Source: an uncultured Clostridia bacterium
GTDB lineage: Bacteria > Bacillota > Clostridia > Oscillospirales > Acutalibacteraceae
Direction: 5' to 3'
Assembly (NCBI GenBank): GCA_947630835.1
Contig: CANRIZ010000007.1
Coordinates: forward strand, 1-64,000
DNA: 64,000 nucleotides
This document shows, in pieces, positions 30,508 through 40,489 of the stretch (its first letter is position 1; every line of letters starts with the position of its first letter). The position numbers were made by a program, and so were the translations under genes. The notes under the pieces were generated by a model that saw only the letters and a program-made list of their open reading frames with translations, ran no database searches and was not told where the DNA came from.

Positions 30508-31566
30508 ATGCTTAAAATCAAAGTAGCAATTTTAAGTAATGATAAAGTGTTTACAAGTAAAATTGTAGACTCTTTCAGTACCAATTATCAAAACAATATA
30601 GAAATTTCCTCTTTCGGAAGCACGGAATTAATTTATGACTTTTTGTCAACGAACAGAATCGATGTTTTTCTTGCCGACGATGATGACAATATAACTGTGG
30701 ATTTTGACAAAATTCCTTCGAGATGTACATTCGGATATTTGGCAAGGAAAAAATCAGTTGAATCCTTAAACGGTTACAGATGTATATTTAAATACCAAAA
30801 AGCGGACCTTATTTATCGCGAAATTATTTCACTGTTTTCGGAAAATTCCAATTACAAATTAAAACAGGATCATCAAAAATCCGCAAGTAAAATAATTACA
30901 TTTATTTCTGCTGCAGGCGGAACGGGAGTTTCAAGCCTTGCTGCAGCATACGCAAAACACAGAGCGGGATTGGGTGAAAATCCGTTTTATTTAAATCTTG
31001 AAACCTTCGGAGGAGCAGGAATTCTTTTCCCCTCGGAAGGAAATATTAATATGAGCAACGTTATCTATTCGCTGAAAAGCAATTCAATCAATCTTTCCCT
31101 TAAGATTGAAAGCGCAATAAAAAAGGGCGCGGACGGTGTTTCTTTTATTGATTCTTCGGATGTTATTCTCGATAATCTAGATTTAAGCTCGGAAGAAATA
31201 ATGACTTTGATTGAAGAAATAAACGCTATGCCGAGATACAATAAACTGATAATCGATTTTAATTTCAGATTCGGAGATTTGGACTTAGCTATTTTAAAAA
31301 AATCCAACAAGATTATTTTGGTCAGCGACGGTTCGGAGATTGTAAACGGTAAAACATTAAGGTTGTTGGAGGCTTTAAAAATAATTGATGAGGAAAAAAA
31401 TGAAATTTTAGGAAACATATCCATAGCATACAATAAATTTGCAAGTAAAACCGGTAAAAAAATCAATTGTGATTTATTGGAATTAGGCGGTTTTCCCAGA
31501 ATTGACGGAACATCATCGCTGATTGTAGAGCATCTTGCAAATCAAAAAATTATTGAAAAGATTTAA
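30508..31566 (+). CDS. tadZ: Tad pilus localisation ATPase (TadZ/CpaE)
   Basis: 352 residues. The first about 120 residues are a receiver-like domain (VAILSNDKVFTSKIVDSF ... IDVFLADDDDN); residues about 128-340 form a MinD-like ATPase with an atypical P-loop (SAAGGTGVSSLAAAYA, without the usual Lys), NKLIIDFNFRFGDLDLAIL and VSDGS elements. TadZ places the pilus machine in the cell. The start has AAAAGGTGATTT upstream. First gene of the operon. Confidence 0.88.
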   Translation: MLKIKVAILSNDKVFTSKIVDSFSTNYQNNIEISSFGSTELIYDFLSTNRIDVFLADDDDNITVDFDKIPSRCTFGYLARKKSVESLNGYRCIFKYQKADLIYREIISLFSENSNYKLKQDHQKSASKIITFISAAGGTGVSSLAAAYAKHRAGLGENPFYLNLETFGGAGILFPSEGNINMSNVIYSLKSNSINLSLKIESAIKKGADGVSFIDSSDVILDNLDLSSEEIMTLIEEINAMPRYNKLIIDFNFRFGDLDLAILKKSNKIILVSDGSEIVNGKTLRLLEALKIIDEEKNEILGNISIAYNKFASKTGKKINCDLLELGGFPRIDGTSSLIVEHLANQKIIEKI

Positions 31567-31587
31567 CTTTTAGTAAGGTAAACGAAT

Positions 31588-32832
31588 ATGGACGATGAAA
31601 AAATTAATTCAATAATAAGGGAAATCAGAGAATATGTTACTACAAGCCTTCCGTTAAGCACTTTATCGGATGAGGATTTGCGAACAAGTATAGAGGAATA
31701 CTCGCAAAAATATTTTGAAAAGACATATGTTCCCATAAAAAAAAGAGTTGAAATTATTGAAAAGGTTTATAGCTCGATTCGCGGCTTCGGAATACTTGAT
31801 ACTATTATGAGCGACGACTCTATAACCGAAGTAATGATTAACGGGAAGGACAATATTTTTATTGAGCAAAACGGTGTAGTACATAAAATAGCCGAATCCT
31901 TTGAGAGCGAAAGAAGATTGGAGGACGTAATTCAAAGGATAGTAGGTTTAGCCGGCAGAGAGGTTAACCAGGCAAATCCTATATGCGACACAAGACTTCC
32001 GGACGGCTCCAGAGTCAGCGTTGTTTTGCCGCCGATTGCATTATGCGGTCCTACGGTTACAATTCGTAAATTTTCAAAAACACCCATGACAATTGGGCAA
32101 TTAATAAAATACGGCTCAATTACTCCCGAAATAGCAAAGATTTTAGAAACGCTTGTTAAAGCAAAATACAATATTTTTATTTCGGGCGGAACCGGTTCGG
32201 GTAAGACAACATTTCTTAACGCTTTGTCAAATTATATACCGAGAAACGAGAGAATTATTACCATTGAGGACTCCGCTGAATTGCAGATAGCCAATATAGA
32301 CAACCTTGTCAGTTTGGAAACGCGAAACGCCAATACGGCGGGAGTAGGCGCGATTTCAATAAGGGATTTAATAAAATCTTCATTGAGAATGCGTCCGGAA
32401 AGAATTATAGTCGGCGAGGTCCGCGGAGGGGAAGCGCTTGATATGCTTCAAGCTATGAACACAGGACATGACGGCTCATTGTCAACAGGACATGCAAATT
32501 CGGTTAAGGATATGCTTACACGTCTTGAAACTATGGTATTGCAGGGCGCGGAGGGATTACCGCTTGAGGCTATACGCCAGCAAATAGCAAGCGCTGTTGA
32601 TATAATCATACATTTGGCAAGATTGCGCGATCATTCAAGAAAAACCGTTGAAATATGCGAGGTGCTTGATTATGATTACGCAACAAAAGAAATTAAGCTT
32701 AACCCGCTGTACGTTTTTGAAGAGGATGAGAAAAGTACGCTTGAAAAAGTATCGGGCAGTTTAGTCAGAACAAAACATCCGCTTCAAAACGACAGTAAAC
32801 TGAAGCTTATGGGTTATACGGAAAAAATATAA
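31588..32832 (+). CDS. tadA: Tad pilus secretion ATPase (TadA/CpaF)
   Basis: 414 residues of the CpaF family. N-terminal domain, then Walker A SGGTGSGKTTFLNALSNYIP, the ITIEDSAELQ Asp box, the RMRPERIIVGEVRGGEALDMLQAMNTGHDGSLSTGHAN Walker B/His region. Hexameric motor that drives pilin assembly. Followed by tadB after 13 bp. Confidence 0.95.
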   Translation: MDDEKINSIIREIREYVTTSLPLSTLSDEDLRTSIEEYSQKYFEKTYVPIKKRVEIIEKVYSSIRGFGILDTIMSDDSITEVMINGKDNIFIEQNGVVHKIAESFESERRLEDVIQRIVGLAGREVNQANPICDTRLPDGSRVSVVLPPIALCGPTVTIRKFSKTPMTIGQLIKYGSITPEIAKILETLVKAKYNIFISGGTGSGKTTFLNALSNYIPRNERIITIEDSAELQIANIDNLVSLETRNANTAGVGAISIRDLIKSSLRMRPERIIVGEVRGGEALDMLQAMNTGHDGSLSTGHANSVKDMLTRLETMVLQGAEGLPLEAIRQQIASAVDIIIHLARLRDHSRKTVEICEVLDYDYATKEIKLNPLYVFEEDEKSTLEKVSGSLVRTKHPLQNDSKLKLMGYTEKI

Positions 32833-32845
32833 GTTAGGAGCAGCA

Positions 32846-33706
32846 ATGAATTTATTTAAGAAAAAAACAAAGGAAAGTCAACCTCAATATTATATGTCGG
32901 CAATAAATGTTCAAGTCCTTAATTACGATGTGTATGAGTTGGGGAAGAGCGAACGAATAATATTAAGTATTGTTTCGTTTATAGTCGGCGCTGCGGTCGG
33001 TTATTTGTTTTACGGCGGCATTGCAAAGGATGTAAACGGCCACCCTACCGTTACAACGCATGTACTGAATATTATAATTATGTGCATAGTCGGCTTTTTT
33101 GCAACGAAGATTTTTTTGCCTATGTATGTTACCCGAAAAATAGAAAAGAGGAAGGATAAGCTAAGGGTACAGTTTATTGATTTGTTGGACTCTTTGTCAA
33201 CCTCAATTTCATCCGGTAAGAATGTTCCGCAGGCTTTTCAAAGCGCCAAGGGCGATATGATGCTTCAGTATTCCGATGATGATTATATAATACAGGAGCT
33301 AAGCGTTATTATCGAGGGTATAGAAAACAACATAGCTGTAGAAGATATGCTTATAGATTTGGGCAACAGAAGCGGTATAAAGGATATAACAAATTTCGGC
33401 TATGTTTTTCAAACGGTTTACAGAAAAGGCGGCAATATAAAGGAAGCTATCGCGTCTTGCCATGATTTGCTTACGGAAAAAATAGAAATTGAATTAGCGA
33501 TTTCAACCAAAACGGCGGCGGCAAAGAACGAGCAAAACGTAATGATGATAATGCCGATAATTCTTGTCACAATGTTAAAACTTATGGGCTCCGACTTTGC
33601 AAAAAACTTCACCACGCCTCTCGGTCTGGTTTCGACAACCGTTGCGGTTGCACTTTTCGTTACTTCCTACTTTGTCGGCAGAAAATTAATAAATATAGAG
33701 GTTTAG
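32846..33706 (+). CDS. tadB: Tad pilus platform protein TadB
   Basis: 286 residues, type II secretion F-like. Two membrane helices near the N-terminus (IILSIVSFIVGAAVGYLFYG, VLNIIIMCIVGFFATKIFL), a cytoplasmic GspF domain with DLLDSLSTSISSGKNVPQAFQ, and a C-terminal membrane pair. Forms the inner membrane platform with TadC. AGTTAGGAGCAGC precedes the start; one base separates its stop from tadC. Confidence 0.9.
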   Translation: MNLFKKKTKESQPQYYMSAINVQVLNYDVYELGKSERIILSIVSFIVGAAVGYLFYGGIAKDVNGHPTVTTHVLNIIIMCIVGFFATKIFLPMYVTRKIEKRKDKLRVQFIDLLDSLSTSISSGKNVPQAFQSAKGDMMLQYSDDDYIIQELSVIIEGIENNIAVEDMLIDLGNRSGIKDITNFGYVFQTVYRKGGNIKEAIASCHDLLTEKIEIELAISTKTAAAKNEQNVMMIMPIILVTMLKLMGSDFAKNFTTPLGLVSTTVAVALFVTSYFVGRKLINIEV

Positions 33707-33707
33707 T

Positions 33708-34586
33708 ATGCTGTTTGCAAAATTGATAATAACCGTAGTAGCAATATTTCTTTCGTTAGTTTTTATTAAACTGTTGTTGAAAAACAATAAATATGACGAG
33801 ATGTTTGAGCAGCTGGACGACAGCAAACATCCGTTTAAACAAATCTATCCCGTCGGGTTGAATTTGCTTGATAAATTTAATTTTGATTATCAATCAAACA
33901 GAGCGAAGAAATTAAAAACAAAGCTTGACATTATGTATGGAAAAAGAAACGGCGATTTATACATATTTGTTACATACGGCGAAAGCATTTCGTTGGCTTG
34001 GTTGGTTCTGATTATAGGTCTTGCTCTGTCGGCTTTTGCTTCTTCCGCAAGCGATATGCTTATTTTCCTGGGGATTTCCGCATTGATTGCGTTTATGTGC
34101 TATTACTATTTTTTCAATCAGGCAAGCAACGAGCTTCAGAAGCGAAGCGAAGTCTATTTGTCCCAATTTCCCAATGTTGTATCATCTGTGGCGTTGCTGG
34201 TTAATGCGGGAATGATTCTCCGGGACGCTTGGCGTCAGATTGCTTACAGCGACGACAAAGAAATAAACGAGCAAATGCAGTTCGTTTGTGCAGATATCGA
34301 TAACGGTGTGGGCGAAAAGGAAGCGTATTATGCTTTCGCAAGCCGTTGCGCGTCAAACGAGATAAAAAAATTTGTTTCTATATTGGTTCAGGCTATGGAA
34401 AAGGGAAGCAAGGATTTGGCAAACGTTTTGGTTGCCCAGTCGCAGGAGCTGTGGAATACAAGAAGGGAAACCGCTTTGAAAAAGGGCGAGCTTGCTTCAA
34501 ACAGATTGCTTATACCGATTCTTTTGATATTTGCCGGTATATTAATTATGATAATAGGACCGATAATGTCCAATTTATCAACATAA
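33708..34586 (+). CDS. tadC: Tad pilus platform protein TadC
   Basis: 292 residues; membrane helices at the N-terminus and in the middle (LAWLVLIIGLALSAFASS, MLIFLGISALIAFMCYYYFF), a GspF domain (YLSQFPNVVSSVALLVNAGMILRDAWRQI), and a last helix (LLIPILLIFAGILIMIIGPIM). Partner of TadB in the same operon, with a 1-bp gap. Confidence 0.9.
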   Translation: MLFAKLIITVVAIFLSLVFIKLLLKNNKYDEMFEQLDDSKHPFKQIYPVGLNLLDKFNFDYQSNRAKKLKTKLDIMYGKRNGDLYIFVTYGESISLAWLVLIIGLALSAFASSASDMLIFLGISALIAFMCYYYFFNQASNELQKRSEVYLSQFPNVVSSVALLVNAGMILRDAWRQIAYSDDKEINEQMQFVCADIDNGVGEKEAYYAFASRCASNEIKKFVSILVQAMEKGSKDLANVLVAQSQELWNTRRETALKKGELASNRLLIPILLIFAGILIMIIGPIMSNLST

Positions 34587-34620
34587 TTATATAAATTTTT
34601 TAAGAAAGGAGGAAAATCCA

Positions 34621-34908
34621 ATGACAGAATTTTGCATTAAAGCTTACTTTAAAGCAAGAAATTTTTTCTACGACTTAACTCACAAGGAGAACGGCGATAC
34701 CAATATAATTGCTATTATTTTAGTACTGTTGATAGTGGTAATTTTGGCAATGATATTCAAAAATAATTTAATGTCATTATTTAATAGCATTTGGGATTCG
34801 ATTTCAGGTGCTTTATCTGGAAACGATAAAACCGGTGCTTTAAGCCCGACGTTTGAAACGGCCGGTGGTGCAAATCCCGTAGGATTTATCCGTCCGTTTT
34901 TGTGGTAA
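34621..34908 (+). CDS. Flp-like pilin (Flp1-like)
   Basis: 95 residues. A charged leader (FFYDLTHKENG) is followed by the hydrophobic helix DTNIIAIILVLLIVVILAMIF and KNNLMSLFNSIWDSI, the pattern of Flp1-like pilins in Clostridia; processing after the Gly is likely. The tail is unusually long (GNDKTGALSPTF to FIRPFLW). AAGAAAGGAGG precedes ATG 34621. It is followed by a hairpin that may protect the pilin mRNA end. Confidence 0.85.
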   Translation: MTEFCIKAYFKARNFFYDLTHKENGDTNIIAIILVLLIVVILAMIFKNNLMSLFNSIWDSISGALSGNDKTGALSPTFETAGGANPVGFIRPFLW

Positions 34909-34922
34909 GCGAAAGCATGAAA

Positions 34923-34950
34923 GGCGCTGCCTTTATGTAAGGGCAGCGCC
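34923..34950 (+). other. Hairpin between pilin and prepilin peptidase genes
   Basis: GGCGCTGCCTT pairs with AAGGGCAGCGCC (one bulged C), loop TATGT. No T-run follows, so it is more likely an mRNA-stabilising or processing structure than a full terminator; this would allow high pilin and lower downstream expression. Confidence 0.6.
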
Positions 34951-34959
34951 GGGAAAGCG

Positions 34960-35646
34960 GTGAAATTTATTAAATATTTTATTTGTGCGGCGGTTTGCGC
35001 CGCTATAAGCGTTATAACTTATTTTATAGGGAACAAGTATAAAATTTTATATAATCCTTTAAAAAAAAGCTGCGGCAGCGACGAAAGCGTAAATGCTTTT
35101 TCCGCAAAAGCTACTATAGCTTTGCAGTGCGTTTTTGCGGCTGCGGATTTTTTTCTTATATTAAATATAAAAAATCATACCGATACCTTTATAAGTCTTT
35201 TTAAGCTGGTATTGATATTAACGCTTCTTCAAAGCCTTGCGCTTATTGATATAAAATTGAAAATTATACCTAATTTACTGCTTGGTATATGCCTGGCAGT
35301 AAGGTTGGTTTTATATATAGCCGAATTTATACTCAGCAGAAACGGATTTATCGCCATTATAAAGAGCGATTTAATCGGTTTTGCATTCGGGTTTTGCCTG
35401 CTTTTGATTATAAGCCTGATTACTAAGCAAAGTATTGGCTTCGGCGATGTAAAGCTTTTCGGAATAATCGGAATTACGCTCGGTATGACCTGTACTTTTA
35501 TGACGCTGTTCAGCGCGTCGGTTATTTCAGCGGTTTACGGTATAGCGTTAATGATTATTAAGAAAAAAAGCGGAAAAACCTCAATGCCGTTTGCTCCGTT
35601 TATATATTTGGGATATGTTGTCTGCTTGATTTTGTCCGTTTATTAA
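34960..35646 (+). CDS. tadV: Prepilin peptidase (A24/TadV-like) without N-terminal zinc domain
   Basis: 228 residues, start GTG 34960 after GGGAAAGCG. About seven membrane helices. The two catalytic Asp motifs are seen in LALIDIKLKIIPNLLLG and SIGFGDVKLFGI (GxGD). It lacks the Cys-rich methyltransferase-type N-terminal domain; a stand-alone version of that domain is encoded at 41100. It would cleave the Flp pilin and pseudopilins. Confidence 0.9.
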   Translation: MKFIKYFICAAVCAAISVITYFIGNKYKILYNPLKKSCGSDESVNAFSAKATIALQCVFAAADFFLILNIKNHTDTFISLFKLVLILTLLQSLALIDIKLKIIPNLLLGICLAVRLVLYIAEFILSRNGFIAIIKSDLIGFAFGFCLLLIISLITKQSIGFGDVKLFGIIGITLGMTCTFMTLFSASVISAVYGIALMIIKKKSGKTSMPFAPFIYLGYVVCLILSVY

Positions 35647-35658
35647 TTGGAGGCCGAA

Positions 35659-37044
35659 ATGTTAAATAACAAAAAAGTTTACATATTGATTGTTGCGGTA
35701 ATGTGCGTGTTGTGCGTTGTAGGAACTGTGAAAACGGCGCTTACAAAGCCGAGCAACGGTAATTATAAGGACAACCTTTCATCCGCGCAGGCGTTTGAAA
35801 AAAAAGAGCTTTATTATAAGGCTGTATATTATTATAACTTGGCGTTAAGCGAAAAAGAAAATGAGGAAATAATGCTCAAGGAACTCGACGCTGTAAAAAA
35901 AGGAACGGAAAACGGAGAATTTGCGCCGGACGATTACGAAACGTATTTGCAAAAATATCTTTCCTCGTTCTATAAAAGCGAAGCTCCTTACAATATAGCT
36001 TTAAAATATTATTACGACCTCAAAGAATACGATAAATGTCTTGCATTGTTGGATGACGCGGCCGCGTACGGAGTAAACAATAAAAATATAGCTTCCTACA
36101 AAGATCTTATTTCAAAGAAATACAAGCTCGTTTATACGAATTATACCGACGTCACACCGTTTAGAAACTATCTGGCGGCAGTCAACCTTGATCAGAAATT
36201 CGGACTGGTTGATTCAATGGGCAACATATATGCGCAAACGGCTTACGACTATTATTCGCCTTGCTATTATATCAGCGAAAACGAGGGCGAAAGCAGAATG
36301 TGGGCGTTTGCCAAGGACGAAAATAGATGTTATCTGCTAAATATCAATCAGATAAGGCAGGCTTATCTACCCGCCGAGGTAGAAAGCTCTTCGGGCATAG
36401 GCGATGAATTGCTTTCGTGTAAAACGGGCGATAAATACGTTTATTATGATATTAACGGCAAAAAGAAATTTGATAAAGAATACAATTATGCGTCTAAGTT
36501 TATAACCAATATAGCCGCAGTAAACGATAACGGCAATTGGTACGTTATAAACACCGAAGGAAAAGCGTTAACCGAAAAGAATTTTTACGATATAAAAATA
36601 AACGGACTTGACGAGTGCGTAAAGAATAAATTTGTGTTTATAAAAGAAGTACTTGACGGAAAGTATTTCGCTTATAAGTACGAAAACGGAAAACTGACCA
36701 AAACCGACAAGGCTTTTGACGATGTTGATTTGCCACCGGCAGGCGGTGAGTATATCGCTTACAAGGAAAACGGAAAATGGGGCTTCTTAGATATGGATTT
36801 GAACGTCGTAATCAAACCGATTTACGATGACGCGCGTTCTTTCTCTTCGGGATATGCAGGGGTATGCTTAAACGGCAAGTGGACTATTATTAATCAAAAG
36901 CAAGAACAGGTTATTGAAAGCGAAGACAATATTACGGATATTTCATATGTTTCCGCTTACGATGATACGTCCGGAAAAAGCCATGCTTATGTTTATGTTA
37001 AAATTGACGGCGCATGGCAGTTGATGTCTTTGTATAAAATATAG
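35659..37044 (+). CDS. Membrane-anchored WG-repeat protein in the Tad operon
   Basis: 461 residues from ATG 35659 (TTGGAGGCCGAA). One N-terminal membrane helix (VYILIVAVMCVLCVVGTVKT), a helical TPR-like region (SSAQAFEKKELYYKAVYYYNLALSEKE), then WG repeats (QKFGLVDSMGNIYAQTAY, GKWGFLDMDLNVVIKPIYD, GKWTIINQKQEQVIES). Such beta-propeller-like repeats act in binding. Probably extracytoplasmic and linked to pilus function, but the exact role is unknown. Confidence 0.83.
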   Translation: MLNNKKVYILIVAVMCVLCVVGTVKTALTKPSNGNYKDNLSSAQAFEKKELYYKAVYYYNLALSEKENEEIMLKELDAVKKGTENGEFAPDDYETYLQKYLSSFYKSEAPYNIALKYYYDLKEYDKCLALLDDAAAYGVNNKNIASYKDLISKKYKLVYTNYTDVTPFRNYLAAVNLDQKFGLVDSMGNIYAQTAYDYYSPCYYISENEGESRMWAFAKDENRCYLLNINQIRQAYLPAEVESSSGIGDELLSCKTGDKYVYYDINGKKKFDKEYNYASKFITNIAAVNDNGNWYVINTEGKALTEKNFYDIKINGLDECVKNKFVFIKEVLDGKYFAYKYENGKLTKTDKAFDDVDLPPAGGEYIAYKENGKWGFLDMDLNVVIKPIYDDARSFSSGYAGVCLNGKWTIINQKQEQVIESEDNITDISYVSAYDDTSGKSHAYVYVKIDGAWQLMSLYKI

Positions 37045-37052
37045 GTGCAATA

Positions 37053-37739
37053 ATGAGGAAGATGTTAAAAAAATTGAAAAAACAGGATGGAGACGTAATT
37101 GTCGAATCCACCATAGTTTTGAGCATTGTAATTGTTTTTATCTTCTTTTTATTGATGTTGGGATTTTATCTTTTTCAAAAAATGAGCGTATATATAATCG
37201 CCAACGATACCGCTTATACGGTGGCTTCAATATATTCTTATAATGCTAAGGACCCTATTGAAGGTTATATTTCGCCGAACGATTATACCGATACGGGAAA
37301 TTTATACAGGTATTTGGTTAATTCGATTACGTCTACATTCGGAGAAAATAAAAACGAAAACAAGGGCAGATGGTACGCTTATTATTCATTGCAAGGGTAT
37401 CAATATCTTGCGCCTAAGGAGGATCCGCAGGTTACGGTTGATATAAAACCCGTTTCCGCCTTTAAGTCGCAAGTTAATGTAACAATTAAGGCAAAATATG
37501 AATTCCCCATAGTTTCGGCGCTGATAGCAATTTTAAGTGCCGACGGTGACGGGGAAATGATTTTTGAGGCAACAGGTCATGCCGTTTGCACAGATGTTTC
37601 GGAGTATATGAGCAGAGTCAATCTCTACTGCGACGTTACTGACACGCTTACGGGAACAAAAACATATAAAGATTTGTCTAACGGTATTGTAGGGATAATT
37701 GATGATATAAAAACTATTGCGGACGCAGCATTTGAATAA
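37053..37739 (+). CDS. TadE-like pseudopilin 1
   Basis: 228 residues. Short basic leader then GDVIVESTIVLSIVIVFIFFLLMLGF with the conserved Glu after G-D-V-I-V, the type IV-like N-terminal helix of TadE. The rest is an extracytoplasmic beta-rich domain. Minor pilins of this type help initiate pili. Start ATG 37053, nine bases after the previous gene. Confidence 0.82.
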   Translation: MRKMLKKLKKQDGDVIVESTIVLSIVIVFIFFLLMLGFYLFQKMSVYIIANDTAYTVASIYSYNAKDPIEGYISPNDYTDTGNLYRYLVNSITSTFGENKNENKGRWYAYYSLQGYQYLAPKEDPQVTVDIKPVSAFKSQVNVTIKAKYEFPIVSALIAILSADGDGEMIFEATGHAVCTDVSEYMSRVNLYCDVTDTLTGTKTYKDLSNGIVGIIDDIKTIADAAFE

Positions 37740-37759
37740 AAGTTTGGAGATTTACTGGA

Positions 37760-40489
37760 ATGTTTAATTTTTTCTTTAAAAACAGGGGCAGCGTAACTAT
37801 ATTGTTGTCAATAATTTTAATACCGGTTTTATCGCTTAGTTCGCTGATGATTGAAATAGGCAGAGCTGTCAGCGCAAAGGCGATAGTTAAGGAGGCCGAG
37901 AACAGCTCCATTATGTCCCTGTTGGCATGTTACGAAGAATTGCTGCTGACCGATTACGGCGTTTTGGGCGTTTATGTTGACAGCGAAGATACGCTGAACA
38001 GCCGCTTTTTGGATTATATGAATTATAATTCAGACAATGACGGACCAAAGGCTAATTCTTTTTCAAGCGTATATAAAGTAAAAAATACAAGCGTATCCGG
38101 TGTTTATAATCTTGCGGAATCAAAAGCGCTTATGCATTCGTTGCTGGAAAGCGGAAAATATACGCAGGCTTATGCTATAGCGCAGGAATTTCTGGATATC
38201 TCTTCATGGATTGACGACTTGGCCGATAAAATAGGACTTAAAGACCTTGGGAGCAAAATAAACGGTATAAAAGACAAATTGGACAAAATGGCTAAAGTCG
38301 CGGAAATGATAAAAAATTTAAAAGATGTTCATAAGAGTATCAATGATGTTAACAAAAGTATTGATGATCTTGGTAGTGCACTTGGCTCTTTCGTTGAAGC
38401 TCTGAATGCCAAAAAAGAATTTGTACAACAATACGGAGAAAATGGCGGGGCTCCGACAAAACCCGATAAAGAAGATCGAGATAATACAGAGGCAATTTTC
38501 GAAATATTAAATATAATTAACAATAATATAGATGAGGATAAAGATCTTAACGAAGAAATAAATGAAGACGCCTTTAAATACCTTGATAGTTTAAATATTA
38601 AATATAAAGAAAATATTGGCAATAATACTGTTACTTTTACTAACGAGCAAGTTTTAAATTCTTTACCTCTTAAGGAATATGACATAAAGCCTACTGATAC
38701 ATGGAGCAAAAAGGCTGTGGAAGATAGATTGTATTTAGCCAAGCAAGTAAAAGACGATAAAGAAAATGAATATCAAGCAGAAGAGGAAAAATATAAAACA
38801 TACAATAATGAAATAAATGCGAAGAATCAGGCTATTGAAGACGCGCGCTCAGGCGTTATAGGGGCTATAGAAAATGTAAAGACATCTTTTAACACATATT
38901 CTTCTGCCTTTCAAGCCGCTTGCAAGGCTGTTAATGACTTTATGGATGATACTGAAAACGCAAACAGCCTTTCGAGCGTTTCGGATGATATTAAAGTACT
39001 TTCAGATTTTTCCGTCGACTTTATCAATGAGTTTAACGGTTATTTAGGCAGCGTTGAAAATGGGTTTGAACGCATTAGTGGTACAAGTTCCGTAGATGAT
39101 ATTATTTACACTTTAAGAAATAAAATAGGCAAAGGAATAATCGATTTTACAATAGATAATTTAAAGGAAACTATTGTAAATTATCTAAAAGGAAAGGTTA
39201 TCAGTTGGGATACATTAAATGGCATAATAAAAAAATTGGACGATACCAAAACTTGGACCGGTCCCAATCTCTTTGACATGATTAAAGCCGTCAAAACATT
39301 TGTAAGCGTTTTGAAGCCTTGGCCTGATTTTAACAGCGGCGGAAACAAAACAAATATGAATGATCAGAATTGGAATATAACTTTGGGCAAGACAAAAGAT
39401 TCCAATAATCATAACACATCTTTTGCCTCCGGCGATGTTGCGGATATCAACAAACAAATCAATCGGGGCAATGAAATAGCAAAAAAATATACCAATGTAG
39501 GAAGTTTAAAAACTCAAGTTTCACCTAACGATCCAAACTCAGGTAATGAAAATTCCATAATGGGCAGTATGATTTCTCTCGGCAATTCATTTAAGGATTT
39601 ACTTGCAAATTTCGGAGGTATATTTTCCGACGGTATAATGAAGGCTTGGGACCACATAAAGAATATTGTCGATAATGTTAAAAACATCTTTGGAAGTATT
39701 TTGTCTATTTGCGGGCAGTTGCTCAGCTTTGTCTTAAAATCCGCATATAACAATATTATGCTTATTCAATATGCGAGAACCCATTTCTCTTACAGGAAGG
39801 GCGACGAGAACGATTATAACGGCAACAGCACTCATCAATTATTTTATAAAGCAGAGCAAGAATATATAATTGCAGGCAGCAGAAATGAAGCTCAAAACGA
39901 ACAATCGGTAGCAATTGCAATTTTCACTTACAGGTTATTTAACAATTTAGCCGCTGTTGCGTGTGATTCGGGAGCTATGAGCCTTATTTCAGCTTGTAAT
40001 TTCTTGGCGCCTGTTGTCTATTTGATTTGGGTTTATTATGAAACTTGCATAGACTGCAATCTTTTGTTTGAGATTAAGGACGCAAAGATCGGATTGTTTA
40101 AAGAGAAACTATGGATATCGGTTGAAGCGTTGGGCGATATGTGTAAAAATATAAACGAAATAAAAGAGGACGACACGCCGGAGCAAGCACTTAACAAGCT
40201 TATAAAAGACGTTAATGGAGGTAAGTATGGATATGAGGAATACTTAATGTTTATGATGACCTTGGTTTCCAATGCTAATAAGACTCAAAGAATAGGCGAT
40301 TTGATTCAGTGGCATGTCAGGTATAAGGCTAATAATAATTTCCTGTTAAAAAATACGTACACTATGTTTAGAGCGAAAACGGAAGTTGCATTAAATCCGA
40401 TTTTGCCTATTATAAATTTAAGCAACAGCAATGAAACGGGTATAAGCAGTCTAACTAAAATTGAGCAGGTATTTTATGAGGGTTATTAA
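37760..40489 (+). CDS. Large TadG/DUF5702-like Tad protein
   Basis: 909 residues. The N-terminus RGSVTILLSIILIPVLSLSSLMIEIGRAVSAKAIVKEAENSSI is the TadG/DUF5702 helix, followed by DYGVLGVYVD. The middle has long coiled-coil helices (residues about 150-450), and the C-terminal part has hydrophobic helices (SILSICGQLLSFVLKSAYNNIM, AVACDSGAMSLISACNFLAPVVYLIWVYYE). Its size is much above ordinary TadG. It overlaps the next pseudopilin gene by 14 bp. Probably an extracytoplasmic Tad structural factor. Confidence 0.82.
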   Translation: MFNFFFKNRGSVTILLSIILIPVLSLSSLMIEIGRAVSAKAIVKEAENSSIMSLLACYEELLLTDYGVLGVYVDSEDTLNSRFLDYMNYNSDNDGPKANSFSSVYKVKNTSVSGVYNLAESKALMHSLLESGKYTQAYAIAQEFLDISSWIDDLADKIGLKDLGSKINGIKDKLDKMAKVAEMIKNLKDVHKSINDVNKSIDDLGSALGSFVEALNAKKEFVQQYGENGGAPTKPDKEDRDNTEAIFEILNIINNNIDEDKDLNEEINEDAFKYLDSLNIKYKENIGNNTVTFTNEQVLNSLPLKEYDIKPTDTWSKKAVEDRLYLAKQVKDDKENEYQAEEEKYKTYNNEINAKNQAIEDARSGVIGAIENVKTSFNTYSSAFQAACKAVNDFMDDTENANSLSSVSDDIKVLSDFSVDFINEFNGYLGSVENGFERISGTSSVDDIIYTLRNKIGKGIIDFTIDNLKETIVNYLKGKVISWDTLNGIIKKLDDTKTWTGPNLFDMIKAVKTFVSVLKPWPDFNSGGNKTNMNDQNWNITLGKTKDSNNHNTSFASGDVADINKQINRGNEIAKKYTNVGSLKTQVSPNDPNSGNENSIMGSMISLGNSFKDLLANFGGIFSDGIMKAWDHIKNIVDNVKNIFGSILSICGQLLSFVLKSAYNNIMLIQYARTHFSYRKGDENDYNGNSTHQLFYKAEQEYIIAGSRNEAQNEQSVAIAIFTYRLFNNLAAVACDSGAMSLISACNFLAPVVYLIWVYYETCIDCNLLFEIKDAKIGLFKEKLWISVEALGDMCKNINEIKEDDTPEQALNKLIKDVNGGKYGYEEYLMFMMTLVSNANKTQRIGDLIQWHVRYKANNNFLLKNTYTMFRAKTEVALNPILPIINLSNSNETGISSLTKIEQVFYEGY

